Shown piece by piece: positions 25,212-33,051 of a DNA stretch of 64,000 bases. This DNA comes from Novosphingobium sp. RL4 (GTDB lineage Bacteria > Pseudomonadota > Alphaproteobacteria > Sphingomonadales > Sphingomonadaceae). The stretch covers positions 1,514,001-1,578,000 of the forward strand of contig NZ_CP141944.1 of NCBI RefSeq assembly GCF_035658495.1, given 5' to 3'. Made by a program: the position numbers and the translations under genes. The notes beneath the pieces were generated by a model. It saw only the letters and a program-made list of their open reading frames with translations, was not told the DNA's origin and did not search any database. Position 1 is the stretch's first letter, and every line of letters begins with the position of its first letter.

Positions 25212-26336
25212 CTAGTTCGTAGCAATCCGGGGCCGCAAAGCCCGGAATGGCTCGATCCGGTAGCGGATCGTGTAGCCCATGTGGTCGGAAAGCATCCGGC
25301 CGTCCGGTTCGCGGCCGAAGGGCACGTCCGCGCCCACCGGCACGATGCGCGCGTTCGTGCCGTCGAAGGCGAATTGCAGATCGCGTGCGTGCTCGCGGAT
25401 CGCGGCGAGATCGGCGTTCCGGGCGGGATCGTCAGACGCGCCGGGGAGAAGGCTCCGGCTGAGGGCATCGCGCACCGGCTGTCCGTTCACCTCGCCCAGC
25501 GCCGTGCGGAGCAGGGCCGCGCGGCGGGGGCGCTGGCCCTGGTTGAAGTCTCCCGCCACCACCACCGGCAATCCGCGCGCATGTGCCCTTGCGAGAAATG
25601 CGCCGAGGAAGGCCGCCTGTCGTCCGAAAGCGGCGGTGGTGCGGGCCTTGGGCGCTCCCGATGCGCTCTGGCAGTTGAGATGCGTCGTCGCCACCAGCAC
25701 GGGGCCGCGATCCGGGGTTTCCAGTTCGGCGATCAGCACGCCCTTGGCGGCAAGACAGTCGTACCCGGCGCAGTCCTCCGGCGGGAAGGCGGCGCGCTCC
25801 ACGCCCAGCACGGGAAAGTCGGAAAGCAGGACGAGCCCGCTGTCCACCACTGCCATGCTGGTTTCGCCCAGATGCCAGTCGCGACCGCCTGAATGCGAGG
25901 GCGCGCGCCGGGCGTAGGGGCCTTCGATCACGAAGGGATATCCGGCACGCCGCCCTATCGCCTTGGCATCGGCGGTGAAGGCTTCCTGCAGGACGACGAC
26001 ATGTGGCTGGCGCCCTTCGCGCCGCATCCCCGCCAGCCGCTCGGCGATGCGGCGAAGCGCCTGGGGGCGGTTGCTGGCAAGCGGCCAGGGCAGGCCCTTG
26101 ACGTTGTAGGTGAGGATGGAAATCGTGCCCGGCTCCCTTGCTCCCGCCGTTGCTGGCTCCGGCAGCGGCGCCGCCGTGATCGGGACCGGATCGCGCGGTT
26201 CCCCCCCGATGGCGCCGCCAAGGCCGAGCGCGGCGGCAAGCGGCACCGCCAGCCAGACCGGCCGGCGGTCTCTTGCGGTCCAGCGGACCGATGCTTTCAA
26301 GAACTCCCTTGCGCGCCTGCCCCTGTGCAAGATCAT
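25212..26336 (-). CDS. Endonuclease/exonuclease/phosphatase (EEP) family protein, exported
   Basis: A 374-residue protein with a membrane-spanning or signal segment (residues about 27-44). The EEP fold motifs appear in order: ISILTYNVKG, VVLQEAF, ATTHLNC, VAGDFNQG and the terminal LSDHMGYTIRY. The metal-binding Asn/Glu and the catalytic His are therefore present. Members include sphingomyelinase-like phosphodiesterases, inositol phosphatases and nucleases. An exported location fits a phosphodiesterase acting outside the cytoplasm, but the substrate cannot be called. The ATG at 26336 has AGGGGA six bases upstream. It is probably cotranscribed with the secreted-protein gene 57 bases upstream. 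Confidence 0.78.
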   Translation of the reverse strand: MILHRGRRAREFLKASVRWTARDRRPVWLAVPLAAALGLGGAIGGEPRDPVPITAAPLPEPATAGAREPGTISILTYNVKGLPWPLASNRPQALRRIAERLAGMRREGRQPHVVVLQEAFTADAKAIGRRAGYPFVIEGPYARRAPSHSGGRDWHLGETSMAVVDSGLVLLSDFPVLGVERAAFPPEDCAGYDCLAAKGVLIAELETPDRGPVLVATTHLNCQSASGAPKARTTAAFGRQAAFLGAFLARAHARGLPVVVAGDFNQGQRPRRAALLRTALGEVNGQPVRDALSRSLLPGASDDPARNADLAAIREHARDLQFAFDGTNARIVPVGADVPFGREPDGRMLSDHMGYTIRYRIEPFRALRPRIATN

Positions 26337-26393
26337 GGTCGTCCCCTGTTGCGCCGTTTCCTGCCGGGCGGCCCGGCAGGGCGATGATCGGAT

Positions 26394-27236
26394 CTACGGC
26401 TTCCTTCCGCTCTTCACCGGAGGAACCCTGCTCGCCACCATTTCCAGCGTCTTGCGCTCGATAGACCATATGACCCGCGGCTCGTCCGGGGCCCAGCCGA
26501 TGGCCTGGCCGCCGGTCGGCATGGCGATCGTCGCCACATGTTCGAGCACGCCGCCCTGCCTGGGAACCCGGACCGCATAGATTTCCGGCAGATCGTGGCC
26601 GGTCACGTAGAGCAAGCCGTCCTTGCCCCACGAACCGCCCGAGGAACTGCGCGGGGCCATGCGGGAAAGCACGGTCTCCGGGAAGGTCCAGAGGCCGGTT
26701 TCCTCGAACCGGTCGTTCATCCTGACAAGTGTGGTGGCGCGGTGATCGCGGCCCGGCTCGCCGCCCTTGCCGTCGTAATTGGCGTAGCAGGCCCACCAGC
26801 TGCCCTCGTGGCGGACGAACCATGTCAGCGAGCCGTGGCCATGGCCCAGGGCATGGCTGCGCAGCGGTTTCAGGCTGGCCGCGTCGAACCACAGCACCTG
26901 GCTGTCCATCGGAACCTGCGGATAGTTCGAAGCCGCGCAGACCAGTTCGGAACCGTCCAGTTCGCAGCTGTTGAGATGCGGGTAGATCACCGGATCGCCG
27001 CTCCAGTGCGCGACGCGCCGGGCGCTCGCGGCGTCATAACGGGCGACCTCGTGATCGCCCACGGCATAGACGGAGCCATGGCCGCCGGCCGCGCCCTGCC
27101 GGGCTTCGGGGGCGGCGATGCGGCGCAGTTCGGTTGCTGCGGGAAGCGGCGCGCCGGGCGCCGCGCCGGAGGCCGCGACAGCGGGAGGCAGGGCAAGAGC
27201 CAGGCTCTGGGCAAGCGCGAGCGCGGCGAAGATCAT
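26394..27236 (-). CDS. Secreted protein of unknown function, propeller-like
   Basis: A 280-residue protein with a clear signal peptide (MIFAALALAQSLALALPPAV, then AASG). The mature part has repeated Tyr/Trp-rich beta segments (GSVYAVGDHEVARYD, SQVLWFDAASLKPLRSH, DGLLYVTGHDLPEIYAV) that look like blades of a small beta-propeller. No catalytic motif is visible. It precedes the exported EEP-family gene on the same strand, so the two may work together in the periplasm. I do not recognise the family. Confidence 0.65.
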   Translation of the reverse strand: MIFAALALAQSLALALPPAVAASGAAPGAPLPAATELRRIAAPEARQGAAGGHGSVYAVGDHEVARYDAASARRVAHWSGDPVIYPHLNSCELDGSELVCAASNYPQVPMDSQVLWFDAASLKPLRSHALGHGHGSLTWFVRHEGSWWACYANYDGKGGEPGRDHRATTLVRMNDRFEETGLWTFPETVLSRMAPRSSSGGSWGKDGLLYVTGHDLPEIYAVRVPRQGGVLEHVATIAMPTGGQAIGWAPDEPRVIWSIERKTLEMVASRVPPVKSGRKP

Positions 27237-27467
27237 GGGCGTGCCCCGATTCCGGCGCAGAAATGGCGGGTCGGTTCGTCGATCATGTTCTGCCCCTCGC
27301 TCGAACGATGGATGCGGCAGGATACCACGAAAGCGGCAAGGGCATCGAGACCTTGCCGTCCCTCACGGCGCCTTCGATGCCGCCCAGGGCTCGATAGGCT
27401 CCGCAAGTGACGGGACGATCACCGTTTGATGATGGTTTCGCGACAGGTCGCCCCGCCGCGCCGCCGC

Positions 27468-27779
27468 TTATCCTTCGACGACCGAGCTGATGCGGTGGAA
27501 GAAGGGATGGTGCGGCGTGGCGCCGTGGGCGATCTGGGTGAACATTCCCTCTCCCAGGTTGGGCAGCTTCGATTCCACCCCGCAGACTTCCTCGCCGCCG
27601 CGCACGTCGATATGGGCGTGGAGCTTGCCGTCGAATTCCAGCCCGATGTCCACCGCGTGCGGAAACTCGGCGCGGAGCATCTCCAGCACCCGGTTCAGAC
27701 GGTCGGTGAGGGGCTCATCCGAGGAGGCACCGGAGAGCGACGAACCATCGATCGAGTAGAGGGATGCATCCTTGCGCAT
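27468..27779 (-). CDS. Small conserved-looking hypothetical protein
   Basis: 103 residues with no signal peptide or membrane helix. A mixed alpha/beta composition contains VDIGLEFDGKLHAHIDVRGG and a His-rich C-terminal part (GATPHHPFFHRIS). The start has an almost perfect ribosome-binding site (AAGGAGG, seven bases upstream), which supports real translation. It has its own transcription unit between the secreted-protein gene and the glutathionyl-hydroquinone reductase gene. Function unknown. Confidence 0.65.
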   Translation of the reverse strand: MRKDASLYSIDGSSLSGASSDEPLTDRLNRVLEMLRAEFPHAVDIGLEFDGKLHAHIDVRGGEEVCGVESKLPNLGEGMFTQIAHGATPHHPFFHRISSVVEG

Positions 27780-27880
27780 GGGGGCGCCTCCTTGGGAACT
27801 GAGGGATAGTGCGGATCGGAATACAGCTTACCTGTATTTGCCCGAGAGGGAACAGCCCAAAGTTGCCGCGGGAGTCCCGA

Positions 27881-28834
27881 TCAGGAGCGTCCGTGCGGCG
27901 TGTCGAGGTCAAGTATCGGGCCCTTGGGCACAATCCCGGTTGGATTGATGCCGCGATGGCTTTCGTAATAATGGCCCTTGATGTGCTGGAAGTTCACCGT
28001 CGGCGCGATGCCCGGCGTCTGGTAGATGTCGCGCAGGTAGTCTTGCAGGGCGGGATAATCGAATATCCGCCGCACGTTGCACTTGAAGTGACCGACGTAG
28101 ACGGCATCGAAGCGGACCAGCGTGGTGAAAAGGCGGATATCGGCCTCTGTCAGCCTGTCTCCCACCAGAAAGCGGCTGCGGGAGAGCCGTTGCTCCAGCC
28201 AGTCCAGCGAATCGAACAGCGGCGTGAGGGCTTCCTCGTAGGCATCCTGGCTGGTGGCGAAGCCGGCCTTGTAGACGCCGTTGTTCACCGTATCGTAGAC
28301 CCGCGCGTTCACCGCGTCGATCTCGGTACGCAGGGCTTCGGGATAGAAGTCCCCCGGCGCGGCGCCGAGCCCGTCGAACGCCTCGTTGAACATGCGGATG
28401 ATCTCGGAGGATTCGTTGTTCACGATCGTCCCGGTCTGCCTGTCCCAGAGCACGGGCACGGTGACGCGGCCGCTGTAGGCGGGATCGGCGGCGGTATAGA
28501 CCTGGTGGAGATAGTCGGCATGGTTGACGGGATCGGGAATGACTCCGGGCGCATCGGCGAAGGTCCAGCCCTTTTCGATCATGACCCAGTTCACCACGGA
28601 GATCGGGACGAGCGCTTCCAGACCCTTGAGCGCGCGCACGATCAGGGTGCGATGGGCCCAGGGACAGGCAAGGCTGACATAGAGGTGATAGCGCCCGGCC
28701 TCGGCCTTGAAACCGGAGGCGCCGTCAGCGGAGATCCAGCCGCGATAGGCGGAATCCTTGCGGATGAAGCGGCCGCCGGTGGACTTCGTGTCGTACCAGA
28801 CATCGTGCCACTGGCCGTCGATCAGCATTCCCAT
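27881..28834 (-). CDS. Glutathionyl-hydroquinone reductase (xi-class GST, YqjG/ECM4-like)
   Basis: A 317-residue xi-class glutathione transferase. The catalytic cysteine is in the family signature LACPWAHR. The N-terminal thioredoxin-like domain has VPVLWD and NNESSEIIRMFN. The C-terminal helical domain contains the conserved FLVGDRLTEADIRLFTTLV. These enzymes use glutathione to reduce glutathionyl-hydroquinones and are common in bacteria that degrade aromatics. It is monocistronic, and I see no dedicated regulator next to it. Confidence 0.88.
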   Translation of the reverse strand: MGMLIDGQWHDVWYDTKSTGGRFIRKDSAYRGWISADGASGFKAEAGRYHLYVSLACPWAHRTLIVRALKGLEALVPISVVNWVMIEKGWTFADAPGVIPDPVNHADYLHQVYTAADPAYSGRVTVPVLWDRQTGTIVNNESSEIIRMFNEAFDGLGAAPGDFYPEALRTEIDAVNARVYDTVNNGVYKAGFATSQDAYEEALTPLFDSLDWLEQRLSRSRFLVGDRLTEADIRLFTTLVRFDAVYVGHFKCNVRRIFDYPALQDYLRDIYQTPGIAPTVNFQHIKGHYYESHRGINPTGIVPKGPILDLDTPHGRS

Positions 28835-28929
28835 GGTCAGGCTCCCGCAAGGATGGACAGGGCCGCTCTATCGCTCCCGCGCGGCGACATGTCCATGACA
28901 TGCGGGCGGGGCAAGCGGGCTGCGAAGGT

Positions 28930-29214
28930 TCAGGCCCCGCGCGAGGAACGGCCGCGCCAGATCAGCCAGGCGACATTGGCCCACGCGCCCACGGTGAGCT
29001 GCCCGGCCCAGGCAACCGTGCCGTAGCCCCAGCCCGATGCCGCCGCGTCGATTCCCAGCACCAGCACCACGAGCGTCCAGCCGCCGATGCGGGCGAGGCG
29101 GGTTTCCCGCTGGGTCAGCGCCCGCCCGGCAAGGTCGCGCTGGTGGCGCTTCATCGACAGGGCCAGCGCGGCGAAGGCGCCGCCGGCAAGGACGATGCAA
29201 AGGAGCTGGATCAT
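28930..29214 (-). CDS. DUF3325 family small membrane protein
   Basis: 94 residues with about three membrane helices (IQLLCIVLAGGAFAALALSM, then LARIGGWTLVVLVLG). Size, topology and position as the last gene of a DUF3649-PepSY-DUF3325 trio identify it. Such trios accompany siderophore or haem uptake genes in many proteobacteria, and their small proteins are thought to help a membrane reductase. Its ATG overlaps the PepSY stop in ATGA, so expression is coupled. Confidence 0.72.
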   Translation of the reverse strand: MIQLLCIVLAGGAFAALALSMKRHQRDLAGRALTQRETRLARIGGWTLVVLVLGIDAAASGWGYGTVAWAGQLTVGAWANVAWLIWRGRSSRGA

Positions 29215-30773
29215 GCCGTCACCGCCGTCTGGTTCCTGCGCCGGGCGGGGCGGGGCCCCTCCGCGCGTTTGCGGGCCGCCTTGCGCGCGCCCATCGCGAA
29301 GCCCGCCGCCAGCAGCAGCATGACCGTGTCGAACGAGACGAACAGCCAGTCCCCCGCGAGCAGGCTCACCGGCAGCCCGCGCGAGGTCGTCAGTGCATTG
29401 ACCAGCGGCACGGCGGCGAACAGCGCGGCGACAAGGCCGAGCGCTTCCGGCCAGGCGCGGGCCGAGGGGCGCACCAGCGCCCAGAGCAGCACCGCGAGCC
29501 AGGCGAGGAACAGGCTGTCGATCTCGCGCTCGGCACGCTCCGCAAGGTCCAGCGGCAGCAGGCGGTTCGCCAGGAAGTATGTCGCAAGGCCCGCAGGGAA
29601 GCCCGCGACCGTGGCGATGTTGAGCTTCTCCACGAGGCGGAACCCGAAGTGCGGGCGAGCGGGATCGGGCAGCTTGGCCCGGCGCTTGACCGTCCAGAGC
29701 ACGAGCCCACTGCCGACCATGATGGTGCCGCCGAGGCCGGAGAGGAAGTAGAGCCAGCGCAGGCCGTACCGGGCGTAGCGCCCGGCATGGAGGCCGATCA
29801 TCACGCTCTCGGTGGCGAGCGCGGCGCCCTTGGCCATGCTGGCATCCACCGGGCGGCCGGTGACGCCGCCGAACGAGATTTCCTCGCCCCGCGAACCGAT
29901 GGCGCCTTCCGCCGCGCGGGTCACGCCGATTCTGGCGGTGGCGTCTCCGGGGTTGGAGATGTTGAGGTAGCCCACCCGCTTGCCGCCCCACCGGGCGGAG
30001 GCCGCCTGCATGATCGGCGCGATGGCGGCCAGCGGCGCGGGGCTGCCGCTGCGGGCCACTTCCTCGGTCCGGCCGAAGACGGCGTCCTGGAAGGTGGCGC
30101 GATCGGCATAGTTGGCGGCGATGCCCCAGGGCATGTACATGACCGCCAGCGTGACCAGCCCGGTGAAGGTGATCATCAGGTGGAAGGGCAGGGCGATCAC
30201 GGCGGTCACGTTATGCGCGTCCAGCCAGGAGCGCTGTCCCTTGTTGAAGCGCAGCATGAAGAAGTCCGCGAAGATCTTCTTGTGCGTGATGATGCCCGAA
30301 AGGATCGCCACCAGCATGAACATCGCCGCCAGCCCCACGAGATAGCGGGCCCAGAGCACCGGCATGTAGTGCAGGTCGAAGTGGAAGCGGTAGAGGAAGA
30401 AGCCGCCGCGCGTCTCGCGGGTGGAGACTTCCTTGCCGGTCTGGTCGAGCAGGGCGCTGGTTTCGCCGCGGTTTGCGGGCGCGCTGCCTTCGCCGGGCTG
30501 CCAGTAGACCTGCGTGGTGGCGCTGCGGCTGTTGGGCAGCGAGATGTACCAGCTCGCCGCATCGGGGGCCGTGCGCTGCAGGAACCGCACCGCGCCTTGC
30601 GCCGAGGCGACCGGATCGGCATCGCCGGTGATCTCCGGCTGCATCCAGCGGGTGATCTCGTCCTGGAAATAGGCCGAGGTGCCGGTGGCGAACATGGCGA
30701 ACAGCAGCCAGCCCAGCAGCAGCCCGGTCCAGGTGTGGAGCAGCGCCATCGACTGGCGCAGGCCCTCCTTCAC
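29211..30773 (-). CDS. PepSY domain-containing membrane protein (putative ferric-chelate reductase)
   Basis: A 520-residue PepSY-associated transmembrane protein. It has an N-terminal helix (LLHTWTGLLLGWLLFAMFAT), a periplasmic PepSY part, and further helices with histidines placed for haem (FHFDLHYMPVLWARY, WLDAHNVTAVIALPFHLM, GLHAGRYARYGLRW). Such proteins are linked to reductive iron release from siderophores. The start is the GTG at 30773: it has GGGAGG six bases upstream and overlaps the DUF3649 stop in GTGA. The open frame further upstream belongs to other genes. Confidence 0.8.
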   Translation of the reverse strand: MKEGLRQSMALLHTWTGLLLGWLLFAMFATGTSAYFQDEITRWMQPEITGDADPVASAQGAVRFLQRTAPDAASWYISLPNSRSATTQVYWQPGEGSAPANRGETSALLDQTGKEVSTRETRGGFFLYRFHFDLHYMPVLWARYLVGLAAMFMLVAILSGIITHKKIFADFFMLRFNKGQRSWLDAHNVTAVIALPFHLMITFTGLVTLAVMYMPWGIAANYADRATFQDAVFGRTEEVARSGSPAPLAAIAPIMQAASARWGGKRVGYLNISNPGDATARIGVTRAAEGAIGSRGEEISFGGVTGRPVDASMAKGAALATESVMIGLHAGRYARYGLRWLYFLSGLGGTIMVGSGLVLWTVKRRAKLPDPARPHFGFRLVEKLNIATVAGFPAGLATYFLANRLLPLDLAERAEREIDSLFLAWLAVLLWALVRPSARAWPEALGLVAALFAAVPLVNALTTSRGLPVSLLAGDWLFVSFDTVMLLLAAGFAMGARKAARKRAEGPRPARRRNQTAVTA

Positions 30774-31102
30774 AGCCGGCCTCCCATGTCGAGCGAGAGC
30801 CACAGCGCGCCGCCAAGAACCGCTGCCGAAACGGCCAGCCACAGCCAGAGCCGCCCTGCCGAGCGCAGGCCGAAGGCCAGCAGCGCGATGGTGGCGAAAA
30901 GCGCGAAGGACAGCAGCGTGGCCGCCACGCTGGCCTCCGCCGGGTTGACGGAAAGTCCGTGCGCCAGCAGCCGGGCCAGGCAGGCCGTTGCCAGCGAGGT
31001 GACGAGATAGTTCGCGGGGACCGCCGCGAGAATGCGTGCGGTCACGTTCCAGCGGCCGATACCGCGCCCCGTCGTCCTGCCGTTCGCGGCACTTCTCGCC
31101 AT
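30770..31102 (-). CDS. DUF3649 family small membrane protein
   Basis: 110 residues with about three helices (YLVTSLATACLARLLAHGLS, ATLLSFALFATIALLAFGL, LWLWLAVSAAVLGGALWLSL). It is the first gene of the iron-reduction trio. The start at 31102 (MARSAANG) follows GGTGGGAAG. A Fur-like palindrome lies 27 bases upstream, next to a possible -10 hexamer (TATACA on the minus strand), so repression by iron is plausible. No enzymatic motif is present. Confidence 0.72.
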   Translation of the reverse strand: MARSAANGRTTGRGIGRWNVTARILAAVPANYLVTSLATACLARLLAHGLSVNPAEASVAATLLSFALFATIALLAFGLRSAGRLWLWLAVSAAVLGGALWLSLDMGGRL

Positions 31103-31128
31103 CGTCTTCCCACCGTCCAACTGTATAT

Positions 31129-31143
31129 TGCAAATCAATCGCA
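31129..31143. promoter_or_regulatory. Candidate Fur-type operator before DUF3649-PepSY-DUF3325
   Basis: TGCAAATCAATCGCA, an imperfect 15-base palindrome, lies 27 bases upstream of the DUF3649 start and next to a TATACA -10-like element. Its reverse complement matches the site at 9918-9932 at 12 of 15 bases. Confidence 0.5.
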
Positions 31144-31342
31144 ACAGTGCGCCGGTTAGATTCAGCCCGCGCCCGAGTCAATGGTCCAGCGCCGCGCGTG
31201 GGGCCGGGGCCAAGGGAAGCCCGCAGGAATACCCAACCGGGCGCTGCCGTTCCTGCAGTTTCCGGTATTCCTCAAACCGTCATGGACAGGCCCTAGGGAC
31301 CGCCGGCCGGACACGAGACGGCGGGGCGCTGGGTGAAAAATC

Positions 31343-31894
31343 GTGTTGTCGAATGCCATGGATCGTCCCGCGTCGCCGCCGCAGGACTGGAATGCGGTCG
31401 GCGCTGCGCTCGTGCGCTATCTCAGGGCGCGGGGAACGCGGCCCGACGTGGCCGACGACGTGGCGCAGGAAACGCTTGCGCGGCTGATCGCTCTCAGCCA
31501 GACGCAGCAGATCGGCAGTCTCTTTGCACTGGGCTTCAGGATCGCGGACAACCTGATCGTGGACTTGCAGCGGCGGGAGATGCGCCAGGATTACTGCCAT
31601 GGGTCGCGCCAGTCCGGGGAAGCAGACGAAGAATGGGAAAGCGACGATCCCTCGCTGGACAGGGTTCTCGATTCACGCCGCGCGCTGGACGTGCTCTCGC
31701 TCTGCCTGCGGCGGATGCCGCCCTTGCGCAGGGAAGTGCTCATTCGCAGGCGCCTCAATCATGAAAGCTGCCGCGCCATCGGTGACGATCTCTCGATCAG
31801 CGCGAAGGCGGTGGAGAAGCATATCACGCGCGGTCTGCTCGACCTGCGGCGGGCGCTCGAACGCGCGGGCGTGGACCTTGCGGGACATGGCTGA
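31343..31894 (+). CDS. ECF sigma factor, FecI-like
   Basis: A 183-residue sigma-70 family factor with region 2 (VADDVAQETLARLIAL, RIADNLIVDLQRREM) and region 4 (CLRRMPPLRREVLIRRRLN, then HESCRAIGDDLSISAKAVEK). The FecR-type anti-sigma gene starts directly at its stop codon, and an STN-type TonB receptor follows. It is therefore the cytoplasmic output of a cell-surface signalling unit and probably drives the receptor promoter. The GTG at 31343 is used here; an ATG at 31358 is an alternative. It diverges from the iron-reduction trio. Confidence 0.87.
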   Translation: MLSNAMDRPASPPQDWNAVGAALVRYLRARGTRPDVADDVAQETLARLIALSQTQQIGSLFALGFRIADNLIVDLQRREMRQDYCHGSRQSGEADEEWESDDPSLDRVLDSRRALDVLSLCLRRMPPLRREVLIRRRLNHESCRAIGDDLSISAKAVEKHITRGLLDLRRALERAGVDLAGHG

Positions 31895-32926
31895 ATGATG
31901 CCCGACCGGCAGGACTTCGGCGAGATCGACCGTCAGGCCGCGCAATGGGCGGACCGGATGAACCGCCCCTTGCAGGATGCCGAGATGGCGGCGGCGTTTG
32001 ATCGCTGGATCCTGCAGGATAGCCGCCACGTGGAAGCCTATGCGCGGATGCAGGGGCTCTGGCAGTCCGGGGCCATGCAGGACGCGCTGACGGCAGCGGA
32101 GGCAGGGACGGGCGCGGCGGCGATCGGGTCATGGCCCGGCGCGGCGGGCGGCACCCGGACGGGTACGGACGAATCCGGCCTGCCGGAAGACGGCGAGGCC
32201 CCGAACTGGGCCGCGCAGGCGTGGAAGCAGTTCGCGGCCTTCACTGCGGTGGCGCTCTGCCTCGTGGTGGTCGTGTCGCTGGGGGCGCGGCTGCTGGTGA
32301 GCGAGGCGAGCTACCGCACGGCGCGCGGCGAAACCCGCGATGTCCAGCTGGTGGACGGATCGAAAGTGCGCCTCAGCGGCGATACCCGGATGGACGTGCG
32401 CTTCACCCCATGGTCGCGCGAGGTCGTCCTGCGCGAGGGCGAGGCCTTCTTCGACGTTGCGCACGAGAAAGTCCGCAATTTCGCCGTCGATACCGGCAGC
32501 TCCAGCGTGACCGTGCTCGGCACCGCCTTCGACATCGATCTGGTGGACGAACAGACGCGGGTGGTGCGGGTCTATCGCGGCCTGGTGAGCGTGGATGCCG
32601 GTGCCGGGCGGCAATGGCGCCTGCCGGCGGGCAGCGGCATCGAGGTGGGCGGCGGTAAGGTCCGCAGCCTTGGCGATGTGCCGGGCGATCATCCCGGCTG
32701 GATCGACGGCTGGTTCGATGCCGAGGATACATCGGTGCGGCAACTCGTGCAGCGGCTCAACCGGGGTTCCTCGCGGCCGATCGAACTGTCCGATCCGGCC
32801 CTGGGCGACCTTCCGGTGACGGGCCGGTTCCAGACGTCGGACCCGGAGATGGTGCTGGATGCGCTGGCCGCGATCCACGATCTCCAGTGGCACAGGGAAG
32901 GCGGCCGCTACCTGCTTTCGCGTTAG
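31895..32926 (+). CDS. FecR family anti-sigma / signal-transfer protein
   Basis: A 343-residue protein with an N-terminal cytoplasmic anti-sigma domain (DUF4880-like: QAAQWADRMNRP, FDRWILQDSRHVEAYARM) and one membrane helix near residues 112-132. The periplasmic FecR domain contains RGETRDVQLVDGSKVRLSGD, EVVLREGEAFFDVAHEK and VTVLGTAFDIDL. The C-terminal STN-like part contacts the receptor. It should hold the sigma factor inactive until the receptor signals. Its start codon is joined to the sigma stop (TGAATG), and the receptor lies 125 bases downstream. Confidence 0.88.
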   Translation: MMPDRQDFGEIDRQAAQWADRMNRPLQDAEMAAAFDRWILQDSRHVEAYARMQGLWQSGAMQDALTAAEAGTGAAAIGSWPGAAGGTRTGTDESGLPEDGEAPNWAAQAWKQFAAFTAVALCLVVVVSLGARLLVSEASYRTARGETRDVQLVDGSKVRLSGDTRMDVRFTPWSREVVLREGEAFFDVAHEKVRNFAVDTGSSSVTVLGTAFDIDLVDEQTRVVRVYRGLVSVDAGAGRQWRLPAGSGIEVGGGKVRSLGDVPGDHPGWIDGWFDAEDTSVRQLVQRLNRGSSRPIELSDPALGDLPVTGRFQTSDPEMVLDALAAIHDLQWHREGGRYLLSR

Positions 32927-32945
32927 GCGGCAGGCTCTTGGTGTC

Positions 32946-32961
32946 ATCAAGAATACTTGAT
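32946..32961 (+). promoter_or_regulatory. Short inverted repeat in the receptor promoter region
   Basis: ATCAAG-AATA-CTTGAT is a perfect 6-bp inverted repeat 20 bases after the FecR stop. It is followed by a strikingly A/T-rich stretch (32962-32993) in a GC-rich genome. It may be an operator or part of the promoter of the TonB receptor gene. Confidence 0.4.
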
Positions 32962-33051
32962 AACGTAATGAAAATGTAAGAAAAAATAATTGTCGGGTTA
33001 GGCCGGGCCTGCACGTCTTCCCCCCGAATGCCTTATCCTAGGGGGGAAATG

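Noticed and set aside
26538..27410. A 290-codon plus-strand frame opposite the secreted propeller-like protein
   Set aside because: Its product lacks domains, and the minus strand has a clear signal peptide and regular beta-rich pattern.
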